From: JARRQB01 sp965368585 | GTDB taxonomy: Bacteria; Pseudomonadota; Gammaproteobacteria; Chromatiales; Chromatiaceae | Length of the DNA stretch: 64,000 nt | Reading direction: 5' to 3' | Assembly: GCA_965368585.1 (NCBI GenBank) | Contig: CBDUNM010000009.1 | Coordinates: forward strand, 1 to 64,000 | Shown here: positions 27,332-36,734 of the stretch, piece by piece | Layout: the number at the start of each line of letters is the position of its first letter | Position numbering within the stretch: the first letter of the stretch is position 1 | Program-made: the position numbers and the translations under genes | Notes under the pieces: generated by a model | What the model was told of the DNA's origin: nothing | Database searches by the model: none | What the model saw: only the letters and a program-made list of their open reading frames with translations

Positions 27332-27595
27332 CTAATCGAACTTGTTCAGATACTCGATGAGCGAAACGATAACCAGCAGCAGTATCAGCATCAACACCAG
27401 TATGCCGACACCATATGCCATCGCGACTATGATTTCCGGACCCTTCTCCAAGTCTTCGATCAGCACCAGAGCCTGGTACAAGAGGCCCGCGAGCAGAAAC
27501 GGCAGTAGTGTGATCAATACTTTGGTGACGGTGCGAAATTTCGAAGCGCCACGACGCGTCGTCCTCAACCAGAAGTTGGTACCTCTGGTGGCCAT
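27332..27595 (-). CDS. Small integral membrane protein of unknown function
   Basis: 87 residues. A basic N-terminus (MATRGTNFWLRTTRRGASKFR) is followed by two hydrophobic helices (VLITLLPFLLAGLLYQALVLI and IIVAMAYGVGILVLMLILLLVIVSLI). A strong GGGAGG site 5 bases before the ATG supports translation. Family not recognised. It sits at the edge of the decaying amino-acid region and may belong to neither neighbour. Confidence 0.6.
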   Translation of the reverse strand: MATRGTNFWLRTTRRGASKFRTVTKVLITLLPFLLAGLLYQALVLIEDLEKGPEIIVAMAYGVGILVLMLILLLVIVSLIEYLNKFD

Positions 27596-27729
27596 ATTGC
27601 CTCCCGTCCGCGCAACGCGAACTGTTGGCCGTCGCTGGGGATCAACGCGGTGTCGTTTGATTGTGGGTCAGGGAGCGACGCGTTGCAACTTGAAGCGGAT
27701 CTTTGCTGCCGACCACGGTCTTGGAACCA

Positions 27730-27840
27730 AACACCGCGACGGACGCCATTGGCCGCGGACGCGCCCATGCCCCCGCCGACGGCCTCCTCGAAGCCGGAGG
27801 TGTTCTTAACGCTCGCGTCCGGCATCGCGGGGACTGAAGA
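27730..27840 (-). pseudogene. Fragment of an AGCS sodium:alanine/glutamine symporter gene
   Basis: Minus-strand translation reads VPAMPDASVKNTSGFEEAV followed by GGGMGASAANGVRRG. It matches almost residue for residue the intact symporter encoded at 30707-32128 (VPAMLAVIVKNAFGFEEAV, GGGMGAAVANGVRRG). The homology ends abruptly on the downstream side (VWFQDRG), and no start or stop belonging to a gene is left. It is the remnant of a separate, decayed symporter copy. Confidence 0.8.
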
Positions 27841-28120
27841 GCCAGGGCAGCAACATCGCGCAACACGCACACAGGCGGGTCGGTGTATACGGCGTATGTA
27901 GGCTCTTGCCTCCACCTCAACGAATGGAAACCGACTCGCCTGCTCGACGTCGGCGACGGGTGCGCCGACGCGCTTTTCCCCATAACGCGGAGGCTCTGGC
28001 CTACCATCACAGCGGTCGACGAAAAACTAACAATACTGACGGCTGCGAAACTGAGCGGCGCGGTGGGGTGGCGGTTCACCTGATCGCTTGAAACAACTGC
28101 CAAACAGATGTCTGGCGATC

Positions 28121-28292
28121 TATGAAGAGAATCACTAATAAAGCCTCATATTTCCAGTGCCTCCTGCCGGGTAAAGCTTTCAGTGACCCGCCGTGAGTAC
28201 ATAGATGTAGGCTCGGCTGCTACACCCGTGCAGCAAACGGTCACTTGAACCTTTACCCGACATGCGGCGTTACCAACGCATTTCTCGATAAG
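28121..28292 (-). repeat. Palindromic MITE-like element, copy A (inverted)
   Basis: Reverse-complement copy of a ~172-bp element also found at 30144-30317 and 60381-60630. Outer ends (GAGAATCACTAATAAAGCCTC on the plus-strand left, and the complement of GAGAAATGCGTTGGTAACGC on the right) form imperfect terminal inverted repeats. A second inner pair, GGGTAAAG followed by a TTCAAGTGACC/TTTCAGTGACC-type block, makes the whole element close to a palindrome. No transposase. It lies immediately upstream of the alsT-like remnant. Confidence 0.85.
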
Positions 28293-28293
28293 G

Positions 28294-28630
28294 ATGCTCG
28301 ATGAACGTGGGAAAAGGGCGTTTACGCTGACTATACTGTTTGCGGGACAACCGCCTCGACTTTTCCGCGAGGAAAACAATGCCGTGTTCGGCGTGCTCTT
28401 CCTGGGCCTCGTACGGCGGGGATTTATGCTGGACCTGGGCACGGTCTTCGCTTTCGCCGATGTCGCTATGGGTTTGTTGGTACAGGTCGGTCTCGCCGTG
28501 CTGGCGCTGTTGCTCAAAGTCGGTCTGCGGCTCATGAAGAAATATGACGTTCAGCTTAAAAGTGGACTGCAACCGATTCCGATCCGGCGAAGTTCGCCGA
28601 TTTGAATAGCGATGAACAGGCGTGGTCGGA
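28294..28630 (+). pseudogene. 3' remnant of an AGCS (alanine/glycine/glutamine) symporter gene
   Basis: The plus strand encodes ENNAVFGVLFLGLV, then LDLGTVFAFADVAMGLL and VGLRLMKKYDVQLKSGLQ. After a frameshift comes DPAKFADLNSDEQAW. This is the C-terminal third of an AGCS symporter; the intact copy at 30707-32128 ends in VGLRVLNDFREQLKQGVE and FDPAKFPDLDIDKSAW. The 5' two thirds are missing and the fragment begins where MITE copy A ends. It lies upstream of ansA on the same strand, so an ancestral symporter-asparaginase operon is likely. Confidence 0.8.
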
Positions 28631-28818
28631 AGTGGTCGAGGACAGCCACGCGCGTACCTCAATAACCGGCCCCGCCACGGCTTTACAGGAGAAGACGACG
28701 GTGACGCATCAGGGCGGTTATCCACAGCGTCGCCGCATCGGTATCATCACGTGCTTCGGCTGGTGGACGTGGCCGCTTTGCCGGCCCATGCGCGCGTCGT
28801 CGAATACGTGAGCCAACC

Positions 28819-29850
28819 ATGAAAAAACGTATCTGTATTCTCTACACCGGGGGAACCATCGGCATGCGCCGCACGGCCGACGGCTATGTCCCCGAGGCAG
28901 GGTTTAGCGCGTTGTTGGCGGAAATGCTGCCGGTACACCCGCTGGGGGACATGCCCGAGTTGAGGGTGCACGAGTACGAGCAATTGATCGACAGCGCCAA
29001 CATCACGCCGCATGACTGGTATCGGATGGCACTAGATATCGAGGAAAGGTACGCCGAGTTTGACGGCTTCGTGGTCTTACACGGCACCGACACCATGGCG
29101 TACACCGCGTCGGCCCTGTCTTTCGTGTTCCGCGGCCTAGACAAGCCGATCATCGTCACCGGCTCCCAAATCCCGTTGCGCGAGATGCGCAATGACGCTC
29201 GCAACAACGTGATCACGGCCTTGATCCTGGCCGCCGACTACCCGCTCCCGGAAGTCTGTTTGTATTTCAACGGTCGGTTGGTACGAGGTAACCGGGCGAC
29301 CAAGGTAAAAGCCGAAGGTTTAGAGGCCTTCGACTCGCCCAACTACCCCCTGCTTGGCAAAGTGGGCATCGATATCGACATCCAATCGAGCGCCGTATTT
29401 GCCGGCACTGGGCCGCAGGCGTTTCGTGTACCGGCGCCGTCCGCCGCGCCGCGGCTGGCGGTGTTGCGGTTGTTTCCGGGTATCGACGTCGACTGGTTGG
29501 CGAAGCTGTTGGAACCGCCGTTGCAAGGACTGATTTTGCAGTCCTATGGCGTCGGCAACGCCCCGACTCAATACCACGGATTCGTCGAAGCGCTGGCGCG
29601 GGCGTCCGAACGCGCCGCAGTAATCGTCAACCTGTCGCAATGTCTGGAGGGCCGGGTCGATCAGAACAAGTACGCCGCCGGTTCCGCCTTGAACAAGGCC
29701 GGGGTTCTGAGCGGCTACGATATGACCGTGGAAGCCGCGTACACCAAGCTGCACCATCTGCTTGCCCTGGGCCTGCCGGCGCCGGAAGTGCGTACTTTGA
29801 TGCAGACCGATCTCTGCGGCGAATGCAGCGTACCCAAGCGCCTGGCCTGA
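28819..29850 (+). CDS. ansA: Type I (cytoplasmic) L-asparaginase
   Basis: 343 residues, no signal peptide. It hydrolyses asparagine to aspartate and ammonia. Both catalytic motifs are present: ILYTGGTIGM (first Thr) and VLHGTDTMAYTASAL (Thr-Asp pair), plus the Lys/Asp region GSQIPLREMRNDARNN. The length matches E. coli AnsA. It is flanked on its own strand by remnants of a symporter (upstream) and of aspartase (downstream), the partners expected of an asparagine-use operon, and then by two copies of the palindromic element. It appears intact, so it may be kept by selection or be a recent survivor. Confidence 0.93.
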   Translation: MKKRICILYTGGTIGMRRTADGYVPEAGFSALLAEMLPVHPLGDMPELRVHEYEQLIDSANITPHDWYRMALDIEERYAEFDGFVVLHGTDTMAYTASALSFVFRGLDKPIIVTGSQIPLREMRNDARNNVITALILAADYPLPEVCLYFNGRLVRGNRATKVKAEGLEAFDSPNYPLLGKVGIDIDIQSSAVFAGTGPQAFRVPAPSAAPRLAVLRLFPGIDVDWLAKLLEPPLQGLILQSYGVGNAPTQYHGFVEALARASERAAVIVNLSQCLEGRVDQNKYAAGSALNKAGVLSGYDMTVEAAYTKLHHLLALGLPAPEVRTLMQTDLCGECSVPKRLA

Positions 29851-29894
29851 GTCCGGTTGACTGCCGGTAATCCTCAATCTGTTGGCGAATCTTA

Positions 29895-30150
29895 ATGATG
29901 TCGACCGAAACTGATTCCAGTAGAGCGCTACAGCCGCCGAGTTCCGTAGAGAGTTCGATTTGCGCGGCGAGCGCGACATATCGCCGATATCCGGATCTCG
30001 CATTTTCCGAATTTTTTCAGTGCGTTGGCCATGGAAAAAACCGCCGCGCTGGCGAACCGCAAGTGCGGCTCTCTGGATGCGGATATCGCCGGGGCGATCG
30101 CGCAAGCCTGCGACGATATCATCGCCGGCCACTATCGCGACCGATTTACA
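29895..30150 (+). pseudogene. aspA: 5' remnant of aspartate ammonia-lyase gene
   Basis: The first residues in one frame (STETDSSRALQPP) resemble the start of aspartases (RTETDSMG..). In a second frame the plus strand reads IRISHFPNFFSALAMEKTAA followed by LANRKCGSLDADIAGAI and ACDDIIAGHYRDRF, which is the conserved N-terminal region of AspA. The gene then stops at the boundary of MITE copy B and no later aspartase sequence is seen. At least one frameshift or deletion also lies near 29950. Aspartase would convert the aspartate made by AnsA to fumarate and ammonia. Confidence 0.8.
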
Positions 30151-30317
30151 AAGAAATGCGTTAGTAAAGCCTCATGCCGAGCGCAGGTTCAAGTGATGGT
30201 TTGCTGCAGGGAAGCAGCAGCCGAGCCTACAGGGACGTATTCACGGCGGGTCACTGAAAGCTTTACCCGGCAGGAGGCGCTGGAAAGGTCAGGCTCTATT
30301 AGTGATTCTCTTGATAA
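30144..30317 (+). repeat. Palindromic MITE-like element, copy B
   Basis: Same family as copies A and C, here in plus orientation, about 174 bp. Left end AAGAAATGCGTTAGTAAAGC, internal GCAGCAGCCGAGCCTACAGG, inner repeat GGGTCACTGAAAGCTTTACC and right end TATTAGTGATTCTCTTGATA. It follows the aspA remnant without a gap and is opposite in orientation to copy A, so the pair brackets ansA. Confidence 0.85.
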
Positions 30318-30706
30318 GCGCCGTTCGTCCTAGATCAAGGTGTTATCGGTTTAGAATAAAGGCGCGCCCACAAGGCTGACCGCAGCGTCTTGCCTTGCAG
30401 CGCTATGAACCGTCTTCGGGAGAGGCCAGGCCGCTAACGCTTTCGTTCGATCCGACAGTTGTGTCCACCTGCGTCCGTTTATATACCCGTGATGGCTAAG
30501 TCGGCTGAACGGTGCGTGGAGCACCTTGCCACGAAAACCCAGCCGATCCGCAAATGCGTGCGCGTTCACAAGGGGCGCCGCAATTTTCGTATCCCCCAGC
30601 GTCTTGGCAAGGATCTGCTCCGAGCAGCGGAGTCGAGTCTTGGAATGGGGCCGTCTCGCCTCAAGTCAAGTGCCGCCCGGTCGACAGACGGCACTTGCCC
30701 TATGGG
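30318..30706. other. Gene-free stretch with hairpin
   Basis: About 390 bp with no supportable gene. Near its right end AAGTGCCG (~30668) and CGGCACTT (~30691) form an inverted repeat just past the stop of the minus-strand symporter and may be its transcript end, though no T run follows. Confidence 0.4.
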
Positions 30707-32128
30707 TCAGTTTTTATCCCACGCACTTTTATCGATATCCAGATCTGGAAACTTGGCCGGATCGAACACCGGCTGCTCGACGCCCTGCTTCAACTGCTCC
30801 CTGAAATCATTCAACACCCGCAAGCCGACCGGGAATAGCATGGCGACGGCCAGCAGGTTGACGATGGCCAGAACGCCCATCATGGGATCGGAAAAGAAGA
30901 ACACCGAAGTGGCGCCCGGCGCCGACGCTCCGAGAAACACCAGGCATACCACCGAAATACGTAAAATGTGGCGAGATAGTGCGCTCTCGGTAAAGACGGT
31001 AAGAGCGTTCTCTCCCAGGTAATAGTTGTAGATGACAGAGCTGAAGGCGAACAGCAGAATCGCCACCGTCAGGAAGTACTGACTCCACGCGCCAACGTGC
31101 GACACCAGGGATTGCTGTGTCAAAACGACGCCGTCGACGCCTTCCGCGCCGGGCACGTAGACATCGCCCAACAAGATCATGAACGCCGTGCACGAGCAGA
31201 TGATCATCGTGTCGATGAACACCGAAAGCGATTGCACGATTCCTTGGCTCATCGGGTGGCGAACGTAAGCCACCGCGGCCACGTTGGGCGCGCTACCGAG
31301 ACCCGCTTCGTTGGAAAACAGACCGCGACGAACGCCATTGGCCACCGCCGCGCCCATGCCTCCACCGACGGCCTCTTCGAAGCCGAATGCGTTTTTGACG
31401 ATCACGGCCAGCATGGCGGGGACTTCTCCGATGTTGATCAATATGACGATCAGTGCCATGCCGATGTACAAGAAAGCCATGATGGGGACCACGACATCCG
31501 CAACATGGGCAATCCGCTTGATGCCGCCGTAGACGACGAATCCGGTCAGCACCGCGAGGCCCAGCCCGGTCCAGACTCTGTCTATACCAAAGCTGTCCTG
31601 TGCCGCACCCGCCACCGTGTTTCCCTGGAAGGCGTTGAAGCCGAGGGCAAATGCCGCAATCAGGCAGACCGCGTATATTATCGCCAGCCAATTAAAATGC
31701 TGCCCCAAGCCGTGCAGAATATACTGGGCCGGGCCGCCTCGATACGTGCCATTTTCGTCCGATCGCTTGAAGATCTGGGCCAGTGTGCATTCGAAGAGGC
31801 TGGTCGCCATACCGATCAGCGCGATCATCCACATCCAGAACACCGCGCCTGGGCCACCGAGTGTGATGGCCACCGCCACACCGGCGATGTTGCCACCGCC
31901 CACACGGCCTCCCACGCTGACCAGCAGCGCCTCTCTCGAGCTCACGTGGCCGTCGGCCGCCGGCTGCCCCCCAGGAAAAAGCACGCGGAACATGCGCCCG
32001 AAGAACCGGAACTGAACGAGCCCCGATGACAAAGTAAAGAACACGCCAAGTACAACCAGGAATGGGATAAGAGCCCATCCCCAGGTTGCGTCCCCGACAT
32101 AGCTGAAAATGCCCTCTAAAAATTCCAT
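30707..32128 (-). CDS. AGCS family sodium:amino acid (alanine/glycine/glutamine) symporter
   Basis: 473 residues, inner-membrane protein with about ten hydrophobic helices. Family motifs: VSVGGRVGGGNIAGVAVAI near the N-terminus, GGPGAVFWMW, FGFEEAVGGGMGAAVANGVR, GLFSNEAGLGSAPNVAA and the C-terminal FDPAKFPDLDID. It imports a small neutral amino acid with Na+. The position in an asparagine/glutamine degradation region suggests Asn or Gln as well as Ala as substrates, which is inference. This is the only intact one of three AGCS sequences in this region. Confidence 0.92.
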   Translation of the reverse strand: MEFLEGIFSYVGDATWGWALIPFLVVLGVFFTLSSGLVQFRFFGRMFRVLFPGGQPAADGHVSSREALLVSVGGRVGGGNIAGVAVAITLGGPGAVFWMWMIALIGMATSLFECTLAQIFKRSDENGTYRGGPAQYILHGLGQHFNWLAIIYAVCLIAAFALGFNAFQGNTVAGAAQDSFGIDRVWTGLGLAVLTGFVVYGGIKRIAHVADVVVPIMAFLYIGMALIVILINIGEVPAMLAVIVKNAFGFEEAVGGGMGAAVANGVRRGLFSNEAGLGSAPNVAAVAYVRHPMSQGIVQSLSVFIDTMIICSCTAFMILLGDVYVPGAEGVDGVVLTQQSLVSHVGAWSQYFLTVAILLFAFSSVIYNYYLGENALTVFTESALSRHILRISVVCLVFLGASAPGATSVFFFSDPMMGVLAIVNLLAVAMLFPVGLRVLNDFREQLKQGVEQPVFDPAKFPDLDIDKSAWDKN

Positions 32129-32406
32129 TCGCTTCGCCCCAATCTTGTTGGCTCGGATTCGGTCCCAAACGCTTGGTTGGTAACAACAGGCGCGCTTCGT
32201 TTACCCCGAGGCTCCGTTGCAGCCAAGGGATCGATCGGCGCTACCTACAAACATCCTACGTCCATGGATCTCTCGTGCGCCGTGAAACAAACGGCGACAA
32301 AAGTGGTGCCGCTCTGAGTATAGACCTAAAATCCAATGTGCTAGCTGACGGCAGAACTTGGTGATATCGCGTTCATTTAGCCGATAGCAGATAGTTGTGA
32401 GGCATT

Positions 32407-32574
32407 ATGGGAGGGACCTGGCGCTTTGCGCACGGTAAACCTCACAACCCGTTCATCAACGCCGGCGTAATCGTCGCGACGGATATTCTCCTGGCGGGAC
32501 ATGGACCGCGCGAGGGGATTGGCGGGATCCTCCGTTTCGTCCGCGACGACGATGACATCCGAAGCGACCCGTAA
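32407..32574 (+). pseudogene. glsA: Fragment of a glutaminase gene
   Basis: A 55-codon frame encodes FAHGKPHNPFINAGVIVAT followed by DILLAGHG and FVRDDDDIRSD. This matches the GlsA core (compare E. coli GlsB, whose corresponding region reads KPRNPFINAGALVICD). The catalytic Ser-Lys region upstream and the Tyr region downstream are absent. Glutaminase would give glutamate and ammonia, so it joins ansA and aspA as an amidohydrolase-type gene in this region. Confidence 0.75.
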
Positions 32575-32658
32575 TCTTAAGATGCACCTTCACTGCCAAT
32601 ACCGTCGATGATATGCCGGATCAATGGGTGGTATACGTATCGGGCGCGATGTCAAAGA

Positions 32659-33213
32659 TCATGAGCACCGAATTGTAATTCCGCATGCTGAGATTGACCA
32701 CCCGCTCGAAATCCTTGCTGGAGGGACACTCTGGCATCGGCTCTTCTGGATCGCTGCCGCATGGTTGGGAACAAAGGCCGACCATCGTTGAGCGCCACGC
32801 GGTTGTCCCTGCGGGCGTTTGCGCATGTACTTTCGTAGCGTACGCGGTGAGACGCGAAGCTCGAGCTCAACAAGCAGTTCATCGGCGATGCGCTCCTCTC
32901 GCCAACTTGGATTGTCTCGCGCCATCGCTTGGGTGAGCGCGCGCATTTGTGGCGGTATCGGTGGTCGGCCTGGCCGCGACTTCCATCGTCAGAACAGTCG
33001 TAAACCGGCACGATGCCATCCGATATAGGTCTTTGGCGCGTCATTCACCAGGGCGTTTTTCCATGCGAGACCGAGTGACAGCAGCACCACGATCAATCGT
33101 GATACGTTGTCGAAGCGTCGCGGTCTGGCTTGACGTTCTCGATAAATTGCGGTTTTTTCGGAGGCATAGATTTTCGGCAGCCAAGTCAGTACGGGATCGT
33201 GTCTATGAGGCAA
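32659..33213 (-). pseudogene. Decayed integrase-core transposase
   Basis: Two minus-strand frames together give a transposase N-terminus. One reads RLIVVLLSLGLAWKNALVND then KTYIGWHRAGLRLF. The other reads MRALTQAMARDNPSWREERI then ADELLVELELRVSPRTLRKY and MRKRPQGQPRGAQRWSAFVP. This HTH pattern belongs to the transposases in which RWxxFxxNH precedes the catalytic core. The DDE core is missing and the frame shifts at about 32990. No terminal repeats seen. Confidence 0.75.
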
Positions 33214-33669
33214 CGAAATGCACGCCGTGGGTGAAGAGTGTAAGAGCGAGAGCGGAAAGCTCGCCTAACGCATTGAAGACCCGTGCAATAATGTCCATGA
33301 CGTCAGCATACACCGACCGATTGATTTTCGGCTAATCCACGTTCTCCAATCAGCAAAACGGTGCAGTTGGGCAATACATGCGAAGCACAACCAGATTCTG
33401 GCGGCTGGTCAACGCCGCCGCCGCGGGGTCCTCGACGATTGCTTGGCAAGGCACCGCAAAACCCGGCGGGTACGCGAGCGCAAGGTCGACTGCGTCGCCA
33501 TCGACTTGGTCGTGACGATCGCCACCTTGCCCGGCGTGGGATTCTGGTGGTTTCAGCGCGCGGCTTCTTCGAAATCCTGGGTTGACACTTGTCAATCTCG
33601 CTAAGTCGCGTTGTTCCGAATACGGCCCGCGCCGCGGAATGCCGGTCCCGAGCGGAAGCCCGTCGGGCC
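33214..33669. other. Gene-free stretch
   Basis: About 455 bp between the transposase remnant and tctA. Frames on both strands are short and their compositions are not protein-like. I see no RNA gene or repeat. Confidence 0.35.
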
Positions 33670-35223
33670 TCAGTCGCCGCCCTTGGTGATTTCTTCGACC
33701 TCATCGTCGGGGTGATCGGCCGACATTTTGTCTTTCACCCGCTTGGCAAAGAAGATCGGCAGGACGAAGCCGGCGATCGCAATTGCCCAGATAGCAATGG
33801 CCAGCGGACTGCCGACCAGGATCGACCAGTCGCCGTCGGAGATTTGCAACGCTCGGCGCAGGTTCACTTCCATCTCGTTGCCGAGCAGGATGCCGAGGAT
33901 GACCGGCACCAGCGGCACGTCGAGCTTGCGCAGCACCCAACCCAAAACTCCGAAACCGACCATCATCATCACGTCGACGGTCGAGCCCGTAAGGCCGTAA
34001 ATGCCGACGAACGAGATCATTGCCACCACCGGCATCAGGATCCGCGTCGGCACCATCAGCACGCGGGTGAACAAGCCGATCATCGGGATATTCAGCGCCA
34101 GCAACATGAAGTTTGCGATGAACAGCGCCGCGATCAGGCCCCAGACGATGTCGGGGTTGTTGGTGAACAGCAACGGACCCGGGGTAATGTTGAGCTGCAA
34201 CAGCACCGCCAGCAGCACCGCCGTGGTGCCCGAGCCCGGCACGCCCAGTGACAGCATCGGCACCAGCGCGCCACCGGACGCCGCGTTGTTGCCGACTTCC
34301 GGCGCAATAACGCCGCGCGGATCACCCTTGCCGAAGGTCTTGCCCTCGCGGTCGACGGTGTTTTTTTCCACCGAATAGGCCAGGAAGGATCCCAACGACG
34401 CCCCGGCACCCGGCAGCACACCGGAAAGGAAGCCGATGATGGTCGATCGTACCATGGTGCCAACGCTGCGCTTCAGAATACCGAAATCAGGCAGCAGCCG
34501 GCCGATCTTCACCTTGCCCTTGACCGAGGAACCGCCCTTGTGATGCTCGATAAAGATGAGGACTTCGCTCAAGGCGAACAGGCCGACGATGGCAATCAGG
34601 AAATCGATGCCGTCGTACAGGTGCACTTCGCCAAAGGTGAAGCGTTCCACCCCGGTCTGAGAGTCGCTGCCGATCATCGCGATGCCAAGGCCCAGCGCGG
34701 CGGCCCACGCGGATTTCGCCTGGTTGCTGGCCGTGATGCCACCCATGGTTGCGAAGGCCATCGTGAACAGCGCGAAATACTCCGCGGGGCCGAACAGCAG
34801 CGCGATCTTGACCAGCTGTGGCGCTAGAAATACCAGGCCCCAGGTGGCAAAGAAGGCGCCGACGAACGAGGCGACGCCGGACAGCGCCAATGCCTCTCCG
34901 GCCTTGCCCTGTTGAGCCATCGGATAACCGTCGAGACAGGTCATCATGGCCGGTTCGTCGCCGGGAATATTGAGCAGGATCGAACTGATCCGCCCGCCAT
35001 ACATCGCGCCGTAATAGACGCTGGTCAGCAGGATCAGAGAAGCTGTCGGTCCGAGGCCCATGGTGAAGGCGATCGGGATCAGAATGGCCACGCCGTTGGC
35101 CGGGCCGAGGCCCGGCAGGGCCCCCATCAGTGTACCGAGAAAGCAGCCCAGCAGCGCCAGTAGCAGGTGCTCAGCGGTGAAGGCGATGGCAAAGCCGTCC
35201 GCGAGAGATGAAAAAACGTCCAT
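33670..35223 (-). CDS. tctA: Tripartite tricarboxylate transporter, large permease (TctA)
   Basis: 517 residues with about twelve hydrophobic helices. The TctA signature region GALPGLGPANGVAILIPIAF appears near residue 35, and SGVLPGAGASLGSFLAY and ASGGALVPMLSLGVPGSGTT in the middle. It is the large inner-membrane subunit of a solute-binding-protein-dependent, Na+- or proton-coupled importer of citrate-like or other carboxylates. The gene starts 12 bp after tctB and ends the tctCBA operon. Confidence 0.93.
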   Translation of the reverse strand: MDVFSSLADGFAIAFTAEHLLLALLGCFLGTLMGALPGLGPANGVAILIPIAFTMGLGPTASLILLTSVYYGAMYGGRISSILLNIPGDEPAMMTCLDGYPMAQQGKAGEALALSGVASFVGAFFATWGLVFLAPQLVKIALLFGPAEYFALFTMAFATMGGITASNQAKSAWAAALGLGIAMIGSDSQTGVERFTFGEVHLYDGIDFLIAIVGLFALSEVLIFIEHHKGGSSVKGKVKIGRLLPDFGILKRSVGTMVRSTIIGFLSGVLPGAGASLGSFLAYSVEKNTVDREGKTFGKGDPRGVIAPEVGNNAASGGALVPMLSLGVPGSGTTAVLLAVLLQLNITPGPLLFTNNPDIVWGLIAALFIANFMLLALNIPMIGLFTRVLMVPTRILMPVVAMISFVGIYGLTGSTVDVMMMVGFGVLGWVLRKLDVPLVPVILGILLGNEMEVNLRRALQISDGDWSILVGSPLAIAIWAIAIAGFVLPIFFAKRVKDKMSADHPDDEVEEITKGGD

Positions 35224-35235
35224 TGGTCCTGCCTT

Positions 35236-35667
35236 CTAAATACCCAGCGGTCCCTTGGCCAGCGACAGGCCAAGAATCAGATGAAACACCGCATAGATGC
35301 CCGCCGAAGTCGTGACCCCGATGATCAGGGAACTGAGCGGCTTCGAACCCAATCGCCAGGTCAAATAGGCGGTGGCGAAGACGGTCGAGATCACGAACCC
35401 GACCTCCGACAAAACCCAGGCATACAGGAACATCACTGCCGCGGCGAAGAAGATCTCGACCAGGTCCTCCGGGATCGGCCAGTGCGGATCCGGATCCGGA
35501 CGCAGCAGGAAATAAAACGAAGTGATCGCAAGTACTGCCCCGACGATGTATGGGAAGGTCCGGGGCCCGACGACGTCCGTCATGAAACTGTCGGGAATCA
35601 CGGAAGCGGCCCAGAAATAGAAGGCGGCAAGCGCCAGTCCGACCACGCCAAATACTCGGTCGCTCAT
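35236..35667 (-). CDS. tctB: Tripartite tricarboxylate transporter, small permease (TctB)
   Basis: 143 residues with four hydrophobic segments (VVGLALAAFYFWAASVI, TFPYIVGAVLAITSFYFLL, EIFFAAAVMFLYAWVL, LIIGVTTSAGIYAVFHLILG). TctB proteins are poorly conserved; size, topology and position between tctC and tctA support the call. Confidence 0.88.
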   Translation of the reverse strand: MSDRVFGVVGLALAAFYFWAASVIPDSFMTDVVGPRTFPYIVGAVLAITSFYFLLRPDPDPHWPIPEDLVEIFFAAAVMFLYAWVLSEVGFVISTVFATAYLTWRLGSKPLSSLIIGVTTSAGIYAVFHLILGLSLAKGPLGI

Positions 35668-35747
35668 TTCATTGCTCCTCCCCCGATTTGTTCGTGCTTT
35701 CGAGGCTGGCCCCGAACCTCGGGGCAGCCACCGTTGCTACGCTAGTT

Positions 35748-36734
35748 TCACTTGAGGATGCCGATTTCCCTGGAGAGTTCGGCGATCTCCTTGATGCTGC
35801 CCCTGACGAACTTTTCCATATCATCGCCAAAGTTATTGAAGGGTTCGATCGCCTTGGCCTCCAGGTCTTTCTGGAAGGCTTCGGATTCGGTCATCTTCAT
35901 TATCGCGTTCTGCCAGAACTCCTTGGCTTCTGCCGAAGCGCCGGCCGGCATGTACAGACCACGCCAGTTGGCACCAATCACGTCATAGCCCTGTTCCTTC
36001 GCCGTCGGAATGTCGGGGTAAGCCTTCATGCGCTCTGGTGCCAGGACCGCGAGAATCCGAATGTCGCCAGACTCGTAGAAGCCGCGGAATTCCGAAAAGT
36101 CGCCGGATACTACGTCGACCGCACCCGAGAGCAGGCCGGTAATCGCCTCACCACCGCCGGAGTAGGCGACGTACTTGAGCTTGCGCACGTTCGTCAGTCC
36201 CGCGGCCCGGGCCACAAGCATCGGCTTGATGTGATCAAAACCGCCGACCGACGAACCGCCTGCGATGCCGACCGAACGCGGATTGACCACGATCGCGTCC
36301 AGCAACTGCTTGAGATCCTCGTATTGGGAGTCCTTCGCGACGGCGAGAACCCCGTACTCGGCGCCGAAGGTGGCTAGCCAGTGTACGGAGTCCGAAGTCG
36401 CGCCCTTGTAGATGCCCTGTGCCAGACGCGCGGCGGTACTCGTCGAAGCGGCAACGATCACATCGTTGTCGTCGTTGCGCTCCTTGGTGACATGCGCGAA
36501 GGCCACGCCACCACCACCGCCGGACATGTTGCTGACCTGCATCGCACCGGGGATCAGCTTCAGATTGAACAGGTTCTTGGCAGTGGTGCGGCATATAAAG
36601 TCCCAACCGCCGCCTGGGTTTGCAGGCGCGATGCATTCCGGGTTCTCTGGTTCAAAAGCCGAGGCTGTGGTGGAAAAAACACCAAGTACCGAGATGGCAG
36701 CAATGGCACCGGCACGGACGATTCTCATGTTCAT
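35748..36734 (-). CDS. tctC: Tripartite tricarboxylate transporter substrate-binding protein (TctC/Bug family)
   Basis: 328 residues. Signal peptide MRIVRAGAIAAISVLGVFST followed by TASAFEPE. The Bug-type anchor of the ligand, IAPANPGGGWDFICRT, is present, and further on AGGSSVGGFDHIKPM. The ATG at 36734 follows a strong GGAGGAGAG; an ATG at 36752 is less well placed. The periplasmic receptor captures the carboxylate for TctAB. The ligand cannot be read from sequence. Confidence 0.92.
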   Translation of the reverse strand: MNMRIVRAGAIAAISVLGVFSTTASAFEPENPECIAPANPGGGWDFICRTTAKNLFNLKLIPGAMQVSNMSGGGGGVAFAHVTKERNDDNDVIVAASTSTAARLAQGIYKGATSDSVHWLATFGAEYGVLAVAKDSQYEDLKQLLDAIVVNPRSVGIAGGSSVGGFDHIKPMLVARAAGLTNVRKLKYVAYSGGGEAITGLLSGAVDVVSGDFSEFRGFYESGDIRILAVLAPERMKAYPDIPTAKEQGYDVIGANWRGLYMPAGASAEAKEFWQNAIMKMTESEAFQKDLEAKAIEPFNNFGDDMEKFVRGSIKEIAELSREIGILK

